Assembly: GCA_963779845.1 (NCBI GenBank)
Contig: CAVZZV010000001.1
Location: forward strand, 1-64,000
Direction of reading: 5' to 3'
DNA from: CAVZZV01 sp963779845
Lineage (GTDB): Bacteria; Bacteroidota; Bacteroidia; Bacteroidales; GCA-2748055
DNA length: 64,000 nt
The position numbers and the translations under genes were made by a program. This document shows, in pieces, positions 42,205-51,987 of this stretch. Below the pieces are notes generated by a model. It had not been told where the DNA came from, ran no database searches, and saw only the letters and a program-made list of their open reading frames with translations. Every line of letters starts with the position of its first letter. Within the stretch, counting starts at the first letter, position 1.

Positions 42205-43449
42205 ATGAGGGCAGCATTGACAGCCATTGGTGATGAATTACTCATCGGCCAGGTCACAGATACCAATTCCACCTGGATTGCAGAACAATTAAATCTGATT
42301 GGGGTCGAGGTCAAAGAAATCAGAAGCATTTCTGACAATGCATCTGTTATACATGAGACACTGGCATATTTTGAGAGCAGGGTAGAGCTCGTAGTGCTTA
42401 CCGGGGGACTCGGCCCGACAAAGGACGATATAACCAAAGCTGCGTTAACAGACTATTTTGGGGGAAGTTTAAAGGAAAGTCCGGAGGTATTGTCAAATAT
42501 TGAACATTTATTCCGTTTAAGGGGAATGAAACTCTCAGAATTGAATCGCCTCCAGGCAAAGGTACCCGACAACTGCATTATCCTGAATAATCTGGAAGGA
42601 ACAGCCCCGGGAATGGTTTTTGAAAGAAACAATACAATTTTTGTATCATTACCAGGGGTCCCCTACGAAATGAAACATATCGTATCACGGGAACTCATTC
42701 CCTTCCTGGCAAACAGAATGAACGGGAGCATCATCGTACACCGTACGGTCATGACCCAGGGGATTCCGGAATCTTACCTGGCTTCCCGGATTGAAGAATG
42801 GGAAACAAATCTTCCCGAAAATTGTAAACTGGCCTACTTGCCCCGTCCGGGTATTGTGCGCTTAAGGCTCACTGCAATTGGGGATAACAGAAAGCTACTT
42901 GAACTATCACTTCAGAACGAAATAGATAAACTTCTCCACTTAAAAAAGGTGGATATTTTCGCCACGGAAGATATCAACCTCGAAAATGTACTGGGACAAA
43001 TCCTTCTGGATAAGAAAGCTACTGTTTCTGTTGCCGAGAGCTGTACAGGAGGAAATATTGCACACCTGATTACCTCGGTTGCAGGGAGTTCCCAATATTT
43101 CAAAGGGGGGATTGTCGCCTATTCAAATGAACTGAAAATTAAGGAACTCGGAATTGAAGCTGCTATAATAAGCTCCTACGGTGCTGTTAGCCGGGAAGTT
43201 GTTGAGAAAATGGCCCTTAGTGCACGCCATAAATTCCTCACAGATTTTGCAATAGCCACCAGTGGGATCGCAGGACCTGGAGGCGGAAGTGAGGATAAGC
43301 CGGTAGGTCTTACATGGATCGCTGTCGCCTCCTCCGAAAAATGCCTTTCAAATTCGTTCCTCTTTGGAGAACATCGGGGAAGGAACATAGAAAAAGCGAG
43401 TTATTCTGCACTTAATCTGCTGAGAAAGATGGTTTTGGGAATTGATTGA
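42205..43449 (+). CDS. cinA: CinA-family protein (NMN deamidase / competence-damage protein)
   Basis: 414 residues from the ATG at 42205. An N-terminal MoCF-like domain (AALTAIGDELLIGQVTDTNS; LTGGLGPTKDD) is followed by the C-terminal CinA deamidase domain (VSVAESCTGGNIAHLITSVA; ATSGIAGPGGGSEDKPVGL). The fused form recycles nicotinamide mononucleotide and ADP-ribose. The domains are complete. Confidence 0.95.
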   Translation: MRAALTAIGDELLIGQVTDTNSTWIAEQLNLIGVEVKEIRSISDNASVIHETLAYFESRVELVVLTGGLGPTKDDITKAALTDYFGGSLKESPEVLSNIEHLFRLRGMKLSELNRLQAKVPDNCIILNNLEGTAPGMVFERNNTIFVSLPGVPYEMKHIVSRELIPFLANRMNGSIIVHRTVMTQGIPESYLASRIEEWETNLPENCKLAYLPRPGIVRLRLTAIGDNRKLLELSLQNEIDKLLHLKKVDIFATEDINLENVLGQILLDKKATVSVAESCTGGNIAHLITSVAGSSQYFKGGIVAYSNELKIKELGIEAAIISSYGAVSREVVEKMALSARHKFLTDFAIATSGIAGPGGGSEDKPVGLTWIAVASSEKCLSNSFLFGEHRGRNIEKASYSALNLLRKMVLGID

Positions 43450-43551
43450 GGGAAAACTAAAAATATTATTTTTTTCCATTAATGATTTGATTATTTGAAA
43501 GAAAATGTCGTAATTTGCGTTCTCTTTAAAAAAATTAGTAAAATTCAAAAA

Positions 43552-43794
43552 ATGTCACGAGTTTGCCAGATTACAGGGAAGAAAATGATGGTGGGAAACA
43601 ATGTCTCACACTCTAAAAAAAGGACCAAGAGAGTTTTTCTGCCTAATATTTTCAATAAAAGATTTTATTTACCTGAAGAAGACAGGTGGATCAGTCTGAA
43701 GGTTTCTACCCAGGGCATGAAAACTATAAATAAGAAAGGCCTGAAAATTGCCCTTGAGGATGCAAAACGAGAGGGTCATATCCAAAGTTATTAA
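43552..43794 (+). CDS. rpmB: 50S ribosomal protein L28
   Basis: 80 residues from the ATG at 43552 (MSRVCQITGKK), the usual L28 start and length for Bacteroidota. KKMMVGNNVSHSKKRTKR and the FYLPEEDRWISLKVS core are typical. First gene of the L28-L33-DUF4295-FtsY-RimO block. Confidence 0.97.
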   Translation: MSRVCQITGKKMMVGNNVSHSKKRTKRVFLPNIFNKRFYLPEEDRWISLKVSTQGMKTINKKGLKIALEDAKREGHIQSY

Positions 43795-43813
43795 TACATA
43801 AAAGAATCCGATA

Positions 43814-44002
43814 ATGGCTAAAAAAGGAAAAGGGAACAGATTACAGGTAATCCTTGAATGCACCGAGCATAAAGAAAGCGGAATGCCTGGGACTTCCCGT
43901 TATATCACCACCAAAAACAGGAAAAACACCCCTGACAGGATGGAACTAAAAAAATACAATCCCATCCTTAAGAAAGTTACCGTACACAGAGAAATTAAAT
44001 AA
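43814..44002 (+). CDS. rpmG: 50S ribosomal protein L33
   Basis: 62 residues, full length. VILECTEHKESGMPGTSRYI and the closing KKYNPILKKVTVHREIK are the L33 signature; only one of the four zinc-ribbon Cys positions is present, so this is the zinc-free form. 19 bases after rpmB. Confidence 0.96.
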   Translation: MAKKGKGNRLQVILECTEHKESGMPGTSRYITTKNRKNTPDRMELKKYNPILKKVTVHREIK

Positions 44003-44013
44003 ATTGTAGAAAA

Positions 44014-44166
44014 ATGGCAAAAAAAGTTGTTGCTTCCCTTAGGAACAGTAAAGGTAAATCTGTTGTAAAATGCATTAAAATGGTCAAACAGGACGATACT
44101 TCCTCTTATTCCTTCGAAGAAGACATGGTCCCGGTAGACATTGTTAACGATTATTTTAAAAAATAA
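44014..44166 (+). CDS. DUF4295 small ribosome-associated-locus protein
   Basis: 50 residues, lysine-rich start MAKKVVASLRNSKGKSVVKC and an acidic end. This tiny protein follows L33 in nearly all Bacteroidota and is thought to be linked to the ribosome, but its role is not established. It starts 11 bases after the rpmG stop. Confidence 0.88.
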   Translation: MAKKVVASLRNSKGKSVVKCIKMVKQDDTSSYSFEEDMVPVDIVNDYFKK

Positions 44167-44187
44167 GCGGTTTATACCCCTTAAATT

Positions 44188-44219
44188 GAAAAGCTTTCTT
44201 TACAAGGAAGCTTTTTTTA
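44188..44219 (+). terminator. Rho-independent terminator after the L28/L33 block
   Basis: AAGCTTTC, eight-base loop, GGAAGCTT followed by a T run. The stop of the DUF4295 gene is 22 bases upstream; ftsY starts about 95 bases later and probably has its own promoter or is reached by read-through. Confidence 0.65.
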
Positions 44220-44312
44220 TATATTTATACCTCAAAATTAAAATGATGATCCACGTAGGATATACCCGGGGGAAAGCTGGACAAAATTAGCTCGAATACA
44301 AATTTAGGGATT

Positions 44313-45257
44313 ATGGGATTATTTAACAGGGAAAAAAAAGAAGAGCTTAACAAGGGTCTTGAAAAGACAAAAGAAAATGTTTTTAAAAAACTATCCAGAG
44401 CTGTTGTAGGAAAGGCAAAGGTTGACGATGAGGTGCTTGATAATCTGGAAGAAGTCCTCATTAGTTCGGATGTGGGTGTTGACACCACTATTCGGATCAT
44501 AGAGCGCATTGAATCGCGGGTATCCCGGGACCGGTATATGAACACCTCTGAATTAAACGTCATATTGAAGGAAGAAATCGAAGCTTTACTTGAAGAAAAC
44601 AACACAGGAATTGTCAAAGGATTCGAGGAGGAGCTGGATCACCATCCGTATGTAATTATGGTGGTAGGGGTGAACGGGGTAGGCAAAACCACCACCATTG
44701 GAAAACTGGCCTATCAATTTAAAAAGGCAGGAAAAAAGGTTCTTCTTGGGGCAGCCGATACATTCCGGGCTGCCGCTGTCGATCAGTTGGTTATCTGGGC
44801 AGAACGAACAGGCGTCGAGCTCTTGAAACATAAAATGGGTTCCGATCCTGCATCGGTGGCCTATGATACAGTCTCAAAAGCAAAAGCAGAAAATGTCGAT
44901 GTAGTAATTATTGATACAGCAGGACGACTTCATAATAAGATCAATCTTATGAATGAGCTTTCCAAAATCAAGAAGGTGATGCAAAAGATCATCCCTGATG
45001 CCCCTCATGAAATCCTGCTTATCCTTGACGGATCCACGGGTCAAAATGCTTTTGAGCAGGCCAAGCATTTTACCATTGCAACAGATGTCAATGCGATTGC
45101 CCTGACCAAACTTGATGGTACCGCCAAAGGGGGAGTGGCCATTGGCATAAGCGACCAGTTCAAAATCCCGGTAAAATATATCGGTATAGGGGAAAAAATG
45201 GGTGATTTGCAGATCTTTAACAAGAAAGAATTTGTCAGTTCTCTTTTTTCCAGTTGA
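44313..45257 (+). CDS. ftsY: signal recognition particle receptor FtsY
   Basis: 314 residues: short N-terminal helical region, then the NG domain with G1 GVNGVGKTTTIGKLA, DTFRAAAVDQL, G3 DTAGRL and TKLDGTAKGG. It lacks the long acidic A domain of enterobacterial FtsY, as usual in this phylum. It docks SRP-ribosome complexes at the inner membrane. rimO follows after 22 bases. Confidence 0.97.
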   Translation: MGLFNREKKEELNKGLEKTKENVFKKLSRAVVGKAKVDDEVLDNLEEVLISSDVGVDTTIRIIERIESRVSRDRYMNTSELNVILKEEIEALLEENNTGIVKGFEEELDHHPYVIMVVGVNGVGKTTTIGKLAYQFKKAGKKVLLGAADTFRAAAVDQLVIWAERTGVELLKHKMGSDPASVAYDTVSKAKAENVDVVIIDTAGRLHNKINLMNELSKIKKVMQKIIPDAPHEILLILDGSTGQNAFEQAKHFTIATDVNAIALTKLDGTAKGGVAIGISDQFKIPVKYIGIGEKMGDLQIFNKKEFVSSLFSS

Positions 45258-45279
45258 ACACTTCTAAATCCCATCCTTC

Positions 45280-46572
45280 ATGGAGATTAATGTAATTACC
45301 CTGGGTTGCTCGAAAAATCTGGTGGACTCGGAGAAGTTGCTTGGACAATTGCTTGAGAACGGGCATCGTATATATCATAATGCCAGTAAGTTTACCGAGT
45401 GTATAATTATCAACACCTGCGGCTTTATCCTGGATGCCAAAACAGAATCCATTGAAACCATTCTCAATTATGTTAAGGCAAAGAATGAGGGGAGGGTTAA
45501 AAAAGTTTTTGTGATGGGATGCCTTTCTGAGAGGTATAAAAAATCCCTTCAGGAGGAGATTCCGGAAATAGATGGTTTTTTCGGGGTATGGGATCAAAAG
45601 GCCATACTCTCAACCCTCAATAGTCAACTTTATACGAAAGATACCCCAACCCGGGTTATCACCACACCCTCTCATTACGCCTACTTAAAAATAGCGGAGG
45701 GATGCAATCGTAATTGCGCTTTTTGCTCGATTCCTGATATCCGTGGCTCACAAATTTCCATTCCGGTCGGGGAACTGGTAGCGGAAGCTCAATTCCTTGC
45801 CAGCCAGGGGGTAAAGGAATTAATATTGATTGCCCAGGATCCAAGTTCCTATGGTACTGATCTCTATCAAAAAAAATCATTCATAAATTTGATAGAACAA
45901 CTGGTCCTCATAGAGGAGTTTGAGTGGATAAGGCTTCACTATTTCCATCCGCTTGGATTTCCAGCCAGGGGGATCGTGGAACTTATGAAAAAACACCGGA
46001 AAATTTGCCGATACCTCGACATGCCCGTGCAACATGCGGATAATAAAATCCTGAAATCCATGAACCGGGGTCATGAAATATCCCTTGTCAATAATATTAT
46101 TGAGCTGTTCAGGGCCGAAATTCCGGACATTTGTATCCGCACAACCCTTATAACCGGGTTCCCGGGCGAAGGTAAAAAGGAATTTACTTCTTTAAAAGAA
46201 TATGTCCGAAACATGAAATTTGACAAATTGGGGGCGTTTGCCTATTCTCATGAAGAAGGCACAATTGCTGGCAGGAATATTAATGATTCTGTCAGTCCGG
46301 CAACAAAGAAAAAAAGGCTGGAGGAAATCATGGAAATCCAGGAAGAAATTGCCCTGGAAAAAAATCAAAAAATGATCGGCCAGACCATGAAGGTAATTGT
46401 CGATAAAAGGGAAGGGGACTTTTACATCGCGAGAACGGAATTCGATTCCCCTGAAGTAGATAACGAGGTGCTCATCCCGGCAGGAAATACTTCCCTTATC
46501 CCGGGATCATATTACGAAGTGAAAATAGTCGATGCCTCAGGCCATGATTTAATCGCAAAGCTACAGGAGTAG
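45280..46572 (+). CDS. rimO: ribosomal protein S12 methylthiotransferase RimO
   Basis: 430 residues. An N-terminal UPF0004 domain (VITLGCSKNLVDSEKLLG, with Cys ligands also in INTCGFI and MGCLSERY), a radical SAM core with GCNRNCAFCSIP (CxxxCxxC), and a C-terminal TRAM domain (IGQTMKVIVDKREGDF). It adds a methylthio group to Asp of ribosomal protein S12. It sits in its usual place behind ftsY and converges on clpC. Confidence 0.96.
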   Translation: MEINVITLGCSKNLVDSEKLLGQLLENGHRIYHNASKFTECIIINTCGFILDAKTESIETILNYVKAKNEGRVKKVFVMGCLSERYKKSLQEEIPEIDGFFGVWDQKAILSTLNSQLYTKDTPTRVITTPSHYAYLKIAEGCNRNCAFCSIPDIRGSQISIPVGELVAEAQFLASQGVKELILIAQDPSSYGTDLYQKKSFINLIEQLVLIEEFEWIRLHYFHPLGFPARGIVELMKKHRKICRYLDMPVQHADNKILKSMNRGHEISLVNNIIELFRAEIPDICIRTTLITGFPGEGKKEFTSLKEYVRNMKFDKLGAFAYSHEEGTIAGRNINDSVSPATKKKRLEEIMEIQEEIALEKNQKMIGQTMKVIVDKREGDFYIARTEFDSPEVDNEVLIPAGNTSLIPGSYYEVKIVDASGHDLIAKLQE

Positions 46573-46577
46573 TGGTT

Positions 46578-49139
46578 CTAATCCTTGGATTCCTGTTTCT
46601 CTTCTTTATTATTGGACGTTTTCTCTACCCCTTTACCTGCCTTCAAAACCTTTATCCTGATCTCTTCTCCTTTTTTATCCAATCCCACTGAGATGGTATC
46701 GTTTTCGTTTACGGAAGATTTTATGATCACCTCGGCCATAGGATCCTCAAGATATTTTTGAATAGCCCTCTTCAGGGGTCTTGCACCAAACTGAAGGTCA
46801 TATCCTTTTTCAATAATAAAATCTTTGGCTGGTGCAGAAATCTTGATTTTGTAACCAAGGGCGTTCACACGATCGTATAAGCCCAGGAGCTCAATGTCGA
46901 TAATTTTATAAATATCTTCCTTGGAAAGGGAATTAAATACCACCACATCATCAATCCTATTAAGAAACTCAGGAGCAAAAGCGCGTTTTAAGGCTTTTTC
47001 GATCACACCTTTGGTATATTCATTGGAACTTTCTACCCTTGTTTTGGTATCAAAACCCACACCCTGTCCAAAATCTTTTAGTTGTCGTGAGCCGATATTG
47101 GATGTCATAATGACAATAGTATTCCTGAAGTCAACCCTTCGTCCCAGGCTATCGGTTAATTGACCTTCATCCAGGACCTGAAGCAGTATATGGAATACAT
47201 CGGGATGGGCTTTTTCGATTTCATCCAGAAGAACCACCGAATAGGGTTTCCTGCGGACTTTTTCGGTTAACTGTCCGCCTTCTTCGTAACCGATATATCC
47301 CGGAGGTGCACCAACCAGACGAGAAACGGAGAACTTCTCCATATATTCGCTCATGTCGATACGAACCAGGTTGTCTATGCTATCGAACAGGTACTTGGCC
47401 AGGATTTTCGCAAGTTGCGTTTTACCAACGCCGGTAGGCCCGAGGAAAATAAATGTCCCGATGGGTTTATTAGGATCTTTCAGTCCGGCACGGTTTCGCT
47501 GAATGGATTTAACGATCTTCGCGATCGCCTCTTCCTGTCCGATCACCTGCTTTTTAATTTCATCGCCCATTTTAAGCAGACGGGCACCCTCTGCCTGTGC
47601 AATGCGTTGGACCGGCACACCGGTCATCATGGCAACAACTTCAGCTACCTTATCATCGTCGACTATCTCCCGGTTTCTGGCCAGTTCACGTTCCCATTTT
47701 TGTTTTTCCTGCTCCAGGTTATCAAGAAGCTCTTTTTCCTTATCCCGAAAACTTGCCGCGCGTTCAAAATTCTGATTCTTGACAGCTTTTATTTTATCTT
47801 TTTTGGTTTCTTCGATTTCTTCCTCAAGCTTTATTATTCTTTCCGGTACAATAATATTCGAAATGTGGACACGGGAGCCGGCCTCGTCCAGTGCATCGAT
47901 GGCCTTATCAGGAAGATGCCGGTCAGAGATATATCGCTGGGTTAATTTCACACATGCTTCAATGGCTTCGGCCGTATAAAAAACATTATGATGTTCCTCA
48001 TACCGTTCTTTAATGTTATTCAGAATGATAACTGTCTCCTCAGCACTGGTAGGCTCGATCATGACCTTCTGAAACCTTCTTTCAAGAGCGCCGTCCTTTT
48101 CGATATGTTGACGATATTCATCGAGGGTGGTGGCTCCGATACACTGGATATCTCCACGGGCCAGTGCAGGTTTTAGCATATTGGCAGCATCGAGAGAGCC
48201 TGTAGCACCCCCTGCGCCAACAATTGTATGTATTTCGTCGATGAATAAAATTACATCATGATTTTTTGAGAGCTCATTTAAAATGGCTTTCATTCTTTCC
48301 TCAAACTGACCCCGGTATTTGGTCCCTGCCACAATTGAAGCAAGGTCAAGGGTAACAACCCTTTTATTGAAAAGCACCCGGGAGACCTTTCGCTGGATTA
48401 TCCGGTTGGCCAGGCCTTCGGCGATAGCCGATTTACCTACTCCGGGTTCCCCGATCAGAATTGGATTATTTTTTTTACGGCGACTGAGTATCTGTGCAAG
48501 ACGTTCAATTTCGATCTCCCTGCCGACAATTGGATCCAAACGATTCTCTTCGGCAGCTTTGGTAAGGTCGATCCCGAAATTATCAAGCACGGGGGTGTCA
48601 GAGGTTTTTGAGGGTCCGGCACCAGTACCTCCAGGTTTTCCTACCCCGAATGGGCCTCGCAACTCATCATCATCATCGCCCTGAAAGTCAGCTTTATTTT
48701 CGAACCCACTATTTTCCATTTCACTTTTCACAAGCTCATAGCTAATGCGTTTCTCGTTTAAAAGCTGGGTTACGAAATTGTTTTCATTCTTAAGTATGGC
48801 AAGAAGAAGGTGCCCGGTGTCCACCGTGGGATCTTTCAACGCTCTTGCTTCCAGGGAAACCAGCTTAAGAACCCGTTCGGTACTTTTTAATAGGGGCATA
48901 TTTTCGATGTCGGCAGTTTTTCCGATCCTGGCCTGGCGGATATGATCCTCAACCGATTTTCTAAGGTCATACAGTTCGGCCCCCAATAAAATCAATATAT
49001 CTATGGCCATGCCTTCACCATCCCTCAAAATCCCGAGGAATAAATGTTCGACCTGCAACTTTCCATTGCCCAGCCGTATTGCCTCTTCCTTACTATAACT
49101 TAATACGTCCTTTATCCTTTGTGAAAATTTAGCATCCAT
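46578..49139 (-). CDS. clpC: ATP-dependent Clp protease ATP-binding subunit ClpC
   Basis: 853 residues from the ATG at 49139 (a start four codons upstream is possible). An N-terminal Clp repeat domain (KFSQRIKDVLSYSKEEAIRL), AAA+ domain 1 (GEPGVGKSAIAEG), an M region with a UVR-like segment (FERAASFRDKEKELL), AAA+ domain 2 (GPTGVGKTQLAK) and a charged tail. It unfolds proteins for ClpP. A -7 box at 49183-49190 on this strand gives a leader of about 35-40 bases. Confidence 0.95.
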   Translation of the reverse strand: MDAKFSQRIKDVLSYSKEEAIRLGNGKLQVEHLFLGILRDGEGMAIDILILLGAELYDLRKSVEDHIRQARIGKTADIENMPLLKSTERVLKLVSLEARALKDPTVDTGHLLLAILKNENNFVTQLLNEKRISYELVKSEMENSGFENKADFQGDDDDELRGPFGVGKPGGTGAGPSKTSDTPVLDNFGIDLTKAAEENRLDPIVGREIEIERLAQILSRRKKNNPILIGEPGVGKSAIAEGLANRIIQRKVSRVLFNKRVVTLDLASIVAGTKYRGQFEERMKAILNELSKNHDVILFIDEIHTIVGAGGATGSLDAANMLKPALARGDIQCIGATTLDEYRQHIEKDGALERRFQKVMIEPTSAEETVIILNNIKERYEEHHNVFYTAEAIEACVKLTQRYISDRHLPDKAIDALDEAGSRVHISNIIVPERIIKLEEEIEETKKDKIKAVKNQNFERAASFRDKEKELLDNLEQEKQKWERELARNREIVDDDKVAEVVAMMTGVPVQRIAQAEGARLLKMGDEIKKQVIGQEEAIAKIVKSIQRNRAGLKDPNKPIGTFIFLGPTGVGKTQLAKILAKYLFDSIDNLVRIDMSEYMEKFSVSRLVGAPPGYIGYEEGGQLTEKVRRKPYSVVLLDEIEKAHPDVFHILLQVLDEGQLTDSLGRRVDFRNTIVIMTSNIGSRQLKDFGQGVGFDTKTRVESSNEYTKGVIEKALKRAFAPEFLNRIDDVVVFNSLSKEDIYKIIDIELLGLYDRVNALGYKIKISAPAKDFIIEKGYDLQFGARPLKRAIQKYLEDPMAEVIIKSSVNENDTISVGLDKKGEEIRIKVLKAGKGVEKTSNNKEEKQESKD

Positions 49140-49182
49140 AATTATTTCCAATATTATCCCTGCAATTTAAAATTTATTCCTA

Positions 49183-49190
49183 CAAATATA
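49183..49190 (-). promoter_or_regulatory. clpC promoter -7 box
   Basis: TATATTTG read leftward matches TAnnTTTG. Confidence 0.5.
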
Positions 49191-49347
49191 GCAATAAAAC
49201 AAATATTGTTTATAAACAGTTCAATGTTGAAAATTCATTCTAAAATATGCCTGATTTAGCATGAAAATGATTAATTTCGTGATTCCTGATTTCATGTGAT
49301 TATTTTTACATGGATAGAGTTGTAAATAACATAAATTGAATGATATA

Positions 49348-51901
49348 ATGGCTGAAGGAGAGAAGATCATACGGATCAATATCGAAGAAGAGATGAAGTC
49401 GGCCTACATCGATTACTCGATGTCGGTCATCGTTTCGAGGGCCTTACCTGATGTAAGGGATGGTTTAAAACCAGTGCACCGACGAGTTCTTTTCGGAATG
49501 AGGGATCTGGGCGTATATGCAAACAGAACATTTAAGAAATCCGCTAGAATAGTAGGGGAAGTTCTAGGTAAATATCATCCTCATGGCGATAGCTCTGTTT
49601 ATGATACCATGGTAAGAATGGCACAACCCTGGTCGCTTCGCTATCCCCTTGTGGACGGTCAGGGCAACTTTGGGTCGGTCGACGGGGACAGTCCTGCAGC
49701 CATGCGTTATACTGAGGCCCGGCTCCAGAAAATTGCCGAGGAAACCATGGCCGATCTCGATAAAAATACGGTCGATTTTCAATTGAATTTTGACGATACT
49801 CTTGAGGAACCCACCGTTTTACCCACCAGAATCCCTACATTGCTGGTAAACGGAGCCTCGGGGATAGCGGTAGGGATGGCTACCAATATGCCACCCCACA
49901 ACCTGAAAGATACCATTAATGCCATTGTCGCCTATATTGATAATAAAGAGGTAACAATTGAAGAATTAATCCCCATTATCAAGGCTCCTGATTTTCCAAC
50001 CGGTGGGATTATCTACGGCTATCAGGGAGTAATGGATGCCTTCCAAACGGGCAGGGGGAGGATTGTAGTCAGGGCCAAATCTGAAATAGAAATTACCTCT
50101 ACAGGACGCGAATCCATTATCGTCACGGAAATTCCCTATCAGGTCAATAAGGCGGAATTGATTAAAAAAATTGCCGACCTTGTAAACGAGAAGAAAATCG
50201 AAGGAATTTCCTATGTCAATGACGAGTCTGACCGCTCCGGAATGAGGATAGTCATTATCCTGAAAAAGGATGCTATGTCCAATGTTGTACTCAACCAGTT
50301 GTTGAAGTACACTATGCTACAAACTTCATTTAATGTGAATAACATAGCCCTGGTTAAAGGCAGGCCCCGTACACTCAACCTCAAACAGCTCATTTCCTAT
50401 TTTGTCCAGCACCGACATGAAGTGGTTGTCCGCCGAACCCAGTACGATCTGGACCAGGCCGAAAAAAGAGCCCATATACTGGAAGGGCTGCTCATAGCTC
50501 TGGATCATCTTGATGAAGTAATCGCCCTCATAAGGGCTTCTAAAACCGTGGAAGAGGCACGGGAGGGACTGATTTCCCAGTTTAATCTCAGCGATTTACA
50601 GGCCCGGGCCATACTTGATTTGCGGCTACAGAAGCTTACCGGTCTTGAAAGGGATAAAATTAAAGAGGAATATGAGGAACTAATGAAGCAAATCGAATAC
50701 TTCCGAAGTATCCTGGCCGATGAAGTCTTACGGATGCAAATCATTAAGGACGAATTGATCGAGATCAGGGAAAAATATGGTGATGAGCGTCGTACGGAGA
50801 TTATGCAAAATGTAGAAGAATTTAATCCTGAGGACTTTTACGCCGATGATAATATGATCATTACCATCTCCCACATGGGATATATGAAAAGGACCCCGCT
50901 TATCAGAATTTCGTATTCAGGGAAGGGGAGGGATGGGCTCCAAAGGGAGTACCACCCGGGATGAGGATTTCCTTTCCCATATGATAAGTGCCACCATGCA
51001 CAATACCATGCTGTTCTTCACCGAGAATGGTAAATGTTTCTGGCTTAAAGTATACCAAATCCCCGAAGGTACCCGGCAATCCAAAGGACGGGCCATGCAA
51101 AACCTCTTAAACCTGGAACCTGGCGACAGGGTTGTGGCATACCTGAATGTCCTGAACCTTAAGGATGAGGATTATGTAAACAACAATTATATTGTTTTAT
51201 TTACCCGTAACGGGATCGTTAAGAAAACTTCACTGGAAGCATATTCCCGGCCACGCCAGAATGGTATCAATGCCATCAACATAAAGGACGGAGACCTTCT
51301 TCTCGAAGCCCTCTTAACCAATGGAAACCATGAAATCATGATAGGGGTTAAATCCGGTAAAGCTGTACGTTTCCCTGAAAACAAGGTGAGAGCGATCGGC
51401 AGGACAGGTGCAGGAGTGAAAGGGGTAACCTTCTCAACCCCTGATGACCGTGTAATAGGGGTCATTTCTATGGAAAACCAGGAGAAAGATGTTCTGGTCG
51501 TTTCCGGGAAGGGGTATGGAAAACGCTCCTCTATAGAAGATTACAGGATTACAAACCGCGGGGCAAAAGGAGTTAAAACCATTAATATTACGCCCAAGAC
51601 AGGAGCTCTTATCGGACTAAAATCAGTTACAGATAATGATGACCTGATGATCATAACCAAAAATGGCATAGTCATCCGCCTGAGTGTGTCCAGTGTCAGG
51701 GTTATGGGAAGGGCGACACAGGGCGTGCGCCTGATCAACCTTCGCGAGGGTGATGAAATTGCCGCCCTGGCCAATGTTCCATCAGATGTAGAGGAGGTAG
51801 AAATTGTTCAGAATGAAACGCCAACTTCAGACCCCGACGGTTTAAATCAGGTGAATTCTGGTCCTGATAAGGCTGATAATGAGAATGTTGAAGATGAATA
51901 G
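49348..51901 (+). CDS. gyrA: DNA gyrase subunit A, interrupted by an apparent one-base frameshift
   Basis: The first frame (to 50964) holds the breakage-reunion domain: KPVHRRVLFGM, KKSARIVGEVLGKYHPHGDS and MRYTEARL with the catalytic Tyr. The second frame (from about 50918 to 51901) holds the C-terminal beta-pinwheel, including the GyrA box QGRGGMGSKG and several RGAKG/GAGVKG-type blades. Removing one T from TATTCAG at 50914-50920 joins them as SYQGRGGMGSKG with normal spacing. gyrA is essential and both halves are otherwise intact, so a sequencing or assembly error is the likeliest cause. Start taken at MAEGEK (49348); ATG at 49336 is an alternative. Confidence 0.9.
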
Positions 51902-51987
51902 ATCATTCCTTCCAAAATTTTTGGCATCGTATTTGAAGTTTTCGTGAATTAGTTTAATTTAGTGCCCAAATCTAAAACAGGAAAATA

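Noticed and set aside
46921..48945. Several plus-strand open frames over clpC
   Set aside because: They are shadows of the clpC coding sequence without domains or start signals.
50885..50965. Programmed frameshift in gyrA
   Set aside because: No slippery heptamer with a following structure is evident, and gyrA is not known to use frameshifting; an extra base is simpler.
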